Source of the DNA: Ascarosepion bandense
Taxonomy: Eukaryota > Mollusca > Cephalopoda > Sepiida > Sepiidae
Assembly (NCBI GenBank): GCA_037127315.1
Contig: JBBBDQ010001185.1
Span: 96,001-160,000, forward strand
Length of the DNA stretch: 64,000 nucleotides
Direction of reading: 5' to 3'
In this document: positions 57,996 through 64,000 of the stretch, piece after piece
Layout: each line of letters opens with the position of its first letter
How positions within the stretch are numbered: the stretch's first letter is position 1
Program-made: the position numbers and the translations under genes
Notes under the pieces: model-generated
Database searches by the model: none
What the model was told of the DNA's origin: nothing
Seen by the model: only the letters and a program-made list of their open reading frames with translations

Positions 57996-58032
57996 CGCCT
58001 GAAGACACCACATGGTAGGAACCTAAGTCGCG
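57996..58032 (+). ncRNA. Degenerate hammerhead-like motif, right arm
   Basis: Plus strand: stem I CGC (57996-57998) pairs with GCG (58030-58032); core CTGAAGA (57999-58005); stem II ACCA-CA-TGGT; then GAA with one A lost; stem III decayed (CCTAAG); TC before the expected cleavage site at 58029. Confidence 0.5.
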
Positions 58033-58142
58033 TAATAAGCCGTTTACAAATGAAAAACATTCAAAAGTTCTACAATAAAATTGTATTTAATGCAACAGTA
58101 TCCTGGTCTAATTTAATTATGACCAAAAACTAAGAAATTAAA

Positions 58143-58146
<4 letters not shown>

Positions 58147-58176
<30 letters not shown>
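58147..58176. repeat. (TA)n microsatellite
   Basis: Fifteen TA units. Confidence 0.95.
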
Positions 58177-58178
<2 letters not shown>

Positions 58179-58307
58179 TTTAAACAGCTTAAATGTTTGC
58201 GAAATCTTATTAAAGAAATATTTGCACTCTCCGGCAATCTTTAATGAGATTTCTCGTCTCCGGTAGACGAAAACAGATAAACATAATGTTCAATAAATGA
58301 ACTGAAC

Positions 58308-58380
58308 GTCTACTCAAACACAAGTATCAACTAAAAATAAAGTTTAAAGTGATAAAAAATTGTTGGATTAATAATAAAAA
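58308..58380. repeat. CTACTCAAA..AACGTTTAAAGTG repeat, copy 3
   Basis: Reads GTCTACTCAAACACAAGTAT, CAACTAAAAATAAAGTTTAA, AGTGATAAAAAATTGTTGGA, then an AATAATAAAA tail. Same family as 37355-37425 and 37733-37805. Confidence 0.8.
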
Positions 58381-58626
58381 ACATTCTAATGCACACACAA
58401 TATGATTAATAAAGATATGAAATTTGTCACTTAGCCGATTGATACTGTAATCTACTCCAGAATTTCATAGACGCGCCTTTGTGTAATTGTTTGGTCCACT
58501 CGTCAGGAGGTACCAGCAAATGTCTGTTAATTTTCTTGTTTTCGTTATTTTTATAGTAAGTTAAAAAAAAATTATGCACTTTTTTATTGATGTTAAGTTG
58601 ATTTTTTTCTTTGTGTGTTTTTTTTT

Positions 58627-58630
<4 letters not shown>

Positions 58631-58689
<59 letters not shown>
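58631..58689. repeat. (TG)n microsatellite
   Basis: About 29 GT units after a T-rich run. Confidence 0.98.
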
Positions 58690-58691
<2 letters not shown>

Positions 58692-58699
58692 AGGTGCTT

Positions 58700-59716
58700 A
58701 TGTGCACATGCAGGATGTCATGTCTTCTTATAATTTTCATGTCTCCTTATACTCTCATTAATAACCATTTTTTTCTTTATCTTTCAGCTTTGATCGTAAA
58801 AAGATGGCGTAACATTGTTATTTTCGGCGCCAGAGACGACTTATAATTAGGTTAATTTTTCTGAATATTCTGGAGTTTTTCCTAAAGTTTTTGAAAATAC
58901 TGCGGTTGTAACGGTGTAATATTTAAAAACATCACAAAGTCCCTTTGAGTTAGTTCATTGGCAAATTTGTAAAATCAAAGATACTCCAATGTTCTAGAAT
59001 CTACATATCCCCGTTACATAATCAACACCACATTGAGTGTTGGGCATGTATATTCAAAATCATATTAAGTAATGTATATCTTGCTATTATTAAAATGTTT
59101 ATCGTCGATAATTTTGAATTATTGTCAAAACATTGATTTTGATTTTTATGATAATGGCGAGTAATATTTAACCATAGAAACTAATGATACATGAAAAAAA
59201 ATAACAAAGAAAAAAAAAACAACAACAACAACAAAAAACAAGCAAACGAATAGTTTCTGTCTTAATTATTAAAAACAAAACATTTACTTTAAAGTCTTAA
59301 AAAAAGGAAAACTTTTCAAAGGTTGTAAAATTCAACCAAGTCATCATCCATGTTTAACAAAGAAACACAGTTCATTTCAGCATGATATAGAATAGAACTG
59401 AAACAAAAGTGAAAAGCTGGAAATATATTTAAATGTTGCAAGAAAACTTGTGAATGACAAAGATGTCAAGTAGATTGCTTGGAACCTTCTTGAAGAACCT
59501 TGTAGAGAAATGCCAAGAATTGGAAATGCGAGAATGAATGGACACTGAAGTGAGTGCTGGAGTAGTTGAAGAGATTTGCTGTCACTTCATCCCGGCATGC
59601 AACTGGTGTAAAACATCATTGAGTAGAAAGTCAGTTAAAAACGGAACTAATAATCATTGTTAACAAATGGCAAATAGTAATGATCGAAGTAACACGCGAA
59701 CAAGGCGTCGGGAGAA
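58700..59716. other. AT-rich gap
   Basis: Nothing recognised. Confidence 0.5.
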
Positions 59717-59806
59717 AGAGAAAAGAAAAGGAGTAAGAAAAATAGAGAGGGAGAGGGAGAAAGAGAACAGAAAAGGAGTAAGAAAAATAGAGAGGGAGAG
59801 GGAGCA
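59717..59806. repeat. 45-bp tandem duplication
   Basis: AGAAAAGGAGTAAGAAAAAT..AGAGAGGGAGAGGGAG occurs twice with a 45-base period. It lies in a purine-rich open frame (59667-59951) whose composition alone explains its length. Confidence 0.9.
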
Positions 59807-60459
59807 AAACACAATCTATTCAAGAGCTTTAGATAATTATGAATCTAACTTTAATCCCAATAATTACTACTTCAGAAAGGTCAGCTACAAAGTTAATAAC
59901 CATAAAAGCAAAATATATAAAAAGAAAAATTACTGTGTTGCTGTCAACTGAAAGAATGCAAAGAAATTGTATTAAAATAATCATTGCAGAATCTAGGTAC
60001 TTCCATTATTTCGCTGAAAAAAAAAAAAAAAATTGAAGACAAACAAGCAAACAGGAAAGCTTGATGAAAAAGGCCCCAAACTTAATAAAAAGAGTTTCAT
60101 CGTAAAAATGTTTATGTTATCATTAAGAGAAAAGACCAAAATATTTTTCTTATTTTATTAAATTTTTGAATCCTTTCTTGCAAGATCGGTTAAAAATCTT
60201 CTTTTTTTTTTTTTTTGTCAGCGGTCTATATTTACCATTAATATTCCAGTGAAAAACATTGATTTGGAAATTCTTTCAAAATGAACTAATTTTCAGATTT
60301 TAATGAACCTTTCAGGACAAATGAGTTAAATTATTTTTGAAACTTGTTTTTAGAAAATCTGTTAAAAAATATATATATTTTTTACATATGTTACCCTATC
60401 TGCACACAAGTATATATTAATTATTTATAAAGTCTTGGTGCATGAAGATTTGAATTACA

Positions 60460-60690
60460 TATTTCAATTTTCGATTAGTAAATATAGTCTTCACTTATTA
60501 ACTTAATAACCTAGTTGGTACGATGATTGGTAGAAATTTTAAAAGAAATTTGAAATTTTATAAATTATCATAATTAAAAAATAAAAATGAAAACAATTCT
60601 TGTAAAAGTTCGTTATTCATTGAAAATTGTTTTTCTCTTCAGACTTATCGTCCCCTTAATATATTTATTTTTATAAAAGCAATTAATGTT
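60460..60690. repeat. Unclassified dispersed repeat, copy 2
   Basis: Partner of 51214-51440 (landmarks given there). Confidence 0.75.
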
Positions 60691-61989
60691 TATCTAAATA
60701 AAAAGTGGCATAGCTTCATTGCATTTTTGTTTTCACAATTCGGGGCAGATTTTCTGGACAGGAGCAACTGTTAAAGAGAAAGAAAAAAAGAAAAGAAAAA
60801 AAGAAATAGGTGATTTACATTCCCCAAGAATACTAATAAAACTAATAAATATGTTTCCGTACGATAGTCAATTTCTAGATAAGTCAGGTAATTAACTGGA
60901 ATGGGGGGGGGTAGTAACATATGTAAAAAGAGAATATTTTTACCAAGATTTTATAAAAATAATGATTTCAAAAATAATTTAATTCATTTGTGAGTAAGTC
61001 CTGAAAGTTTCATTATTTGATTTATAAAAGAATTTCCAAATTAATGCCTTTTCACCGGAAGATATAAGTTGTGCAATGATTACATTAGCCGTAGTAAACT
61101 CTTGTAAAAATCTCGTCACTCGCTGTCAAAAAAAAAAAAAAAAAAAAATCAAGATTTTTATTAAAAATTTAGAAAGTATTAGATTAAAAATAGTTTGATT
61201 TTTCCTCTTAATAATAACATGAACATTTTGAGGATAAAACTTTTGATTCAGTTTGGGGCCTTTTAACATCATACTCTACTGTTTTTTCAGTGAATTAGTC
61301 TAGGTACCTAAAAGAATATGTTAACCACATTAATGAAAATAAACTATTTTAAATTTTTTTCAAGTTTTTATTATAAATTTAAGCCTTACCCTTACATGGT
61401 CTTAGCCAATTGCTCAATATCGGCAACATATTTTGTTACGTTGAGTTTTACACAATTTTCTAAATGTTCAGGTGTTAGGCGATTTTGTTGTGGACTTAAC
61501 ACTGCTTTTATGTGAGAGAAAATTTACTCACAGGACAAGTTGAACAAGAAGCCGAAAAAAGAGCAAAAGCAATTTTCTTCAAACAGATGAAAGATCTCGG
61601 CAGAACTGTTAGGCCATAAACAGTTATTCAAGTGACTAGTTGTAGAATTATTAAAAGACTCACATTCGTAGATAGTTTTTCTTGGTATTCTCATTAGCAA
61701 TGCTCTCAGAAGGTGAAATAAGCAAGGAGTTCAACGAGTGAACAGTTTTGGAACAGCTAAATATCTTCTTCGCGTTGTAGTAGTTATTGTTTCGGACTTC
61801 ATGATGTCATTTGCGACTGCATGTTATTAAAAATTGCGTGCTGTAGGTTGCCGACGCCTGTTCTTACTTCCAGCTTCACATTCCTTTTTCTTTATCCTTA
61901 ACTTAGTCTAACATCGTAAAAAACAGGAAAATTACCTGATCAGTCTAATAAGGCATCATATTGATAATTTGTTTCTTGGTAACATTTCT
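60691..61989. other. AT-rich gap
   Basis: Poly(A) near 61126-61148. No supported gene. Confidence 0.5.
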
Positions 61990-62826
61990 TTCTGAGGACC
62001 CTAGAAGTTACGCCAGGATTCGTCATTAGCGGTCACAATCTGAACAACATATGATACGCAGATGATACAGTGCTGATAGCTAACACGGAAAGAAAACTAC
62101 AAGAGCTCCTAAAAAAAGTAGATGAAGAAAGTCAAAAGAAAGGACTATAAATAAACTACAAGACAACTGAGTGTATGGTCATCAGCAAACGGAGAAACCC
62201 AAAACGCCAATTACAGGTTGGGGATACTAAAATCAAGCAAGTACAAAAATTTAATTTCTTGGTAAGTGTTCTAACAGAAGACGGAAAGTGCGACACTGAG
62301 ATAGGAAGGCAAATTGGCATGGCCAAGGACGCATTCCAGAAGCTGAGCAGAATATTAAGAGACAGGAAAATTTTGCTAGAAACAAAGAAGAGAATACTGG
62401 ATGGCTATGTGATGTCTGTCCTTCAATATGGCAGTGAATGAAAGATGAAAAAAAATTTGAAGCAAGTGAAATGTGATTCTACAGAAAGATGCTGCGGATA
62501 TCATGGATCGAGTATGTGAACAATGATGATGTTTTAGAAAAGATGGAAAAGAAATTAATACTGAGCATCAGGAAAGACAGCTGAAGTTCTTGGGACATCT
62601 GATGAGGAAGGAAGGTTTGAAGAATCTGATACGCAAAGATCAGATAGAGGAAAAGATGACGGGGAAAGCAGCGGATAACATATCTGAAGAGCCTGAGCAG
62701 GCGGATGGCAGAGCGGGATTTGGGTAGGGTAACAGAAGAAAGTGTGCTAAGAGCTACCAGGGATAGGGAGACGAGGAAGGCCATGATCACCTACGTCCTG
62801 AAGGGATATGGCACAAAGAAGAAGAA
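61990..62826 (+). pseudogene. RTE/jockey-like LINE (family L), 3' fragment
   Basis: Plus strand. Starts at the PRSYARIRH-like stretch before a degenerate YADDTVLIA (near 62055: the preceding codon pattern reads IRYADDTVLI with an in-frame change). Then come KQVQKFNFLVSVLTEDGKCD, IGMAKDAFQKLSRILRDRKI and LDGYVMSVLQYGSE (open frame 62175-62441), then broken MWFYRKMLRISWIE, and the family 3' end GGCACAAAGAAGAAGAAAC at 62826. 5'-truncated, frameshifted near 62440. Confidence 0.85.
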
Positions 62827-64000
62827 ACATTAGTTCATATTTCAGTATTTTTAATGTGAATATTTGTTCTGTTATAAAAATGTATTCATGCTTGTGTACA
62901 TTTGTGCTTCCTTAGTATGGCGAAATCTTCCATGTGGTCAGAATGTTTGAGTAGACGACAGGAACACATTAGACAGATTATATATCATTTTTTTAAATTT
63001 TTTTAAATTTTATTTAATCATTTCATCCCAAGCCAGGGTGCGCAGTGAAAAAAGACTGCCTACAGGGAGTATTGAAAAAAAGGATAAAAGATGAATGGGA
63101 TTTAAGACGATAAAAGATGGCAATTGACGTTATAGTTAAATTTTTGGAGATTGTAGCTATAAGCTATATAAGTTCCACAGGCGGGGAATTTAATTTTTTC
63201 AACGGTAAAAGGGTCACACCTAGAATTTTAATTTTTAATACGTGATTATCTTATAAACGTTTTATTTCGTGGGTACGCTTGTTTCAGTAAATAAGTTGTT
63301 TTTTTTAATTTTTTTTATTTATTTACACTATTTACACTCAGGTAAGGGGTTTTTCTTCAGATATTTCCATCAATTTCACTTTCGCTAACAAAAAGCATTT
63401 CTTTCTCCCTGGAACGTTTACACATTCCTACAGAACAACCAACAAGTGGAAGCATCTTGAAAAAATTGCGCAAGAAATGTCCTTGTTGTATTAAACTTTT
63501 GATTGGATACGACTTTTCAAGAATAAACTTTTGATTGGATACGACTTTTCAAGAATACTAGTACCGCGAAAAATGGAGGAAATAATGAACCCTACGATGT
63601 TAGAAAAGGTTGACAATCCTACACATGTGTGAAACTTAAAGAATGTAACTGGTCAACCAATCCAAGAAAGAATATAAAGTAGCCAAAACGTGTCCCTTAA
63701 AAGAGATAAATGAAGTACTTCTGCTTTTAACAAGGTGCCAGTTGACAAATAATAACGCATAAATTCAGTCTATGAAAAGGATCAGAGAAGCGACTATTTC
63801 TTTAGGACTTACCAGAGAAGCGACTATGACGAAACTGTCTAAAGATGTGGGAATTTTCTGAATTCGAAAATGGATTCGAAAGGAATCCCAAGAAAATCGC
63901 ATGTTATCCTATTTTAGAAAGCGAAGCTGATACTAAGAACTTCAAATTACTAAGTGAGACACAGCTGAAAGGCAAACAACTCATGAAATTTTGGCTTCCT
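62827..64000. other. AT-rich end region
   Basis: No gene recognised. An exact tandem duplication of 32 bases (TAAACTTTTGATTGGATACG..ACTTTTCAAGAA) covers 63492-63555, and GAGAAGCGACTAT occurs twice near 63785 and 63815. Confidence 0.6.

Larger units (their letters stand above)
57528..58056. mobile_element. Penelope-like element remnant with inverted hammerhead-bearing ends
   Basis: The plus strand at 57660-57865 encodes LASHMWKLKLKHGKDPDIK, a stop, SIMKTAKPYNGGKICRLCQE, EKLAVMLFPNKN. This is the pattern found next to the GIY-YIG endonuclease in the C-terminus of Penelope-like retroelements, with a CxxC pair. The piece is flanked by inverted arms: 57528-57620, and 57940-58056 read in reverse, sharing TTTCATTTGTAAACG, GTTATTTCGCGAC, AGGTT(T)CT and TGTCTTCAG. 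Each arm holds a degenerate hammerhead core. RT and the rest of the endonuclease are missing. Confidence 0.6.

Noticed and set aside
59667..59951. 94-codon basic protein
   Set aside because: Purine-rich low-complexity sequence with a 45-base duplication explains the open frame.

Overview
This window looks like AT-rich, repeat-dense intergenic DNA from a large animal genome. A cephalopod mollusc, octopus-like, is the best guess. The reasons are a mollusc-like 5S rRNA relic, tRNA-derived SINEs, Tx1-like, CR1/jockey-like and RTE/jockey-like non-LTR elements, mariner, Tc1, pogo/Tigger and hAT-like DNA transposons, a Penelope-like remnant, and very many (TA)n, (CA)n, (TC)n, (TTA)n and (TATC)n tracts. 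The species is inferred, not proven. I found no intact host protein-coding gene and no functional tRNA or rRNA gene. Every recognisable coding stretch is a decayed transposon, apart from one unclassified protein fragment near 33.8-34.0 kb.

Layout. 0-9 kb: a CR1/jockey-like LINE lying between two long inverted repeats (222-2577); two internally deleted mariner copies with TA target duplications (2782-3947, carrying a nested SINE, and 6965-7817); an old antisense RT fragment. 9-18 kb: a dimeric tRNA-like SINE, a 341-bp hAT-type MITE with 8-bp duplications, a shrunken Tx1-like LINE, a pyrimidine-rich minisatellite split by a LINE, and a third mariner. 19-26 kb: a duplicated composite repeat built on a 59-bp minisatellite, an inverted-repeat element filled with a 36-bp array, a Tx1 3'-UTR-only copy and old SINEs. 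27-36 kb: a 1.8-kb LINE, the longest Tx1-like copy, and a 5S rRNA relic joined to a SINE. 39-48 kb: many 3' fragments of one LINE family, four well-preserved SINEs in the window (three of them here), a Tigger N-terminus, then a cluster holding two hammerhead ribozyme folds. 49-64 kb: a nearly complete but inactive Tc1 element, a tandem tRNA-like SINE dimer, a Penelope-like remnant with inverted ends, and long AT-rich stretches.

The most interesting signal is self-cleaving RNA. A tRNA-like Pol III head at about 47.7 kb is followed by a hammerhead with an intact catalytic core. A second hammerhead on the opposite strand at 48.1 kb has all its helices but one core change that looks like CpG decay. 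The Penelope-like remnant at 57.5-58.1 kb carries degenerate hammerhead cores in both inverted arms. Nothing here acts as an operon or pathway; the window records successive, often nested, insertions.
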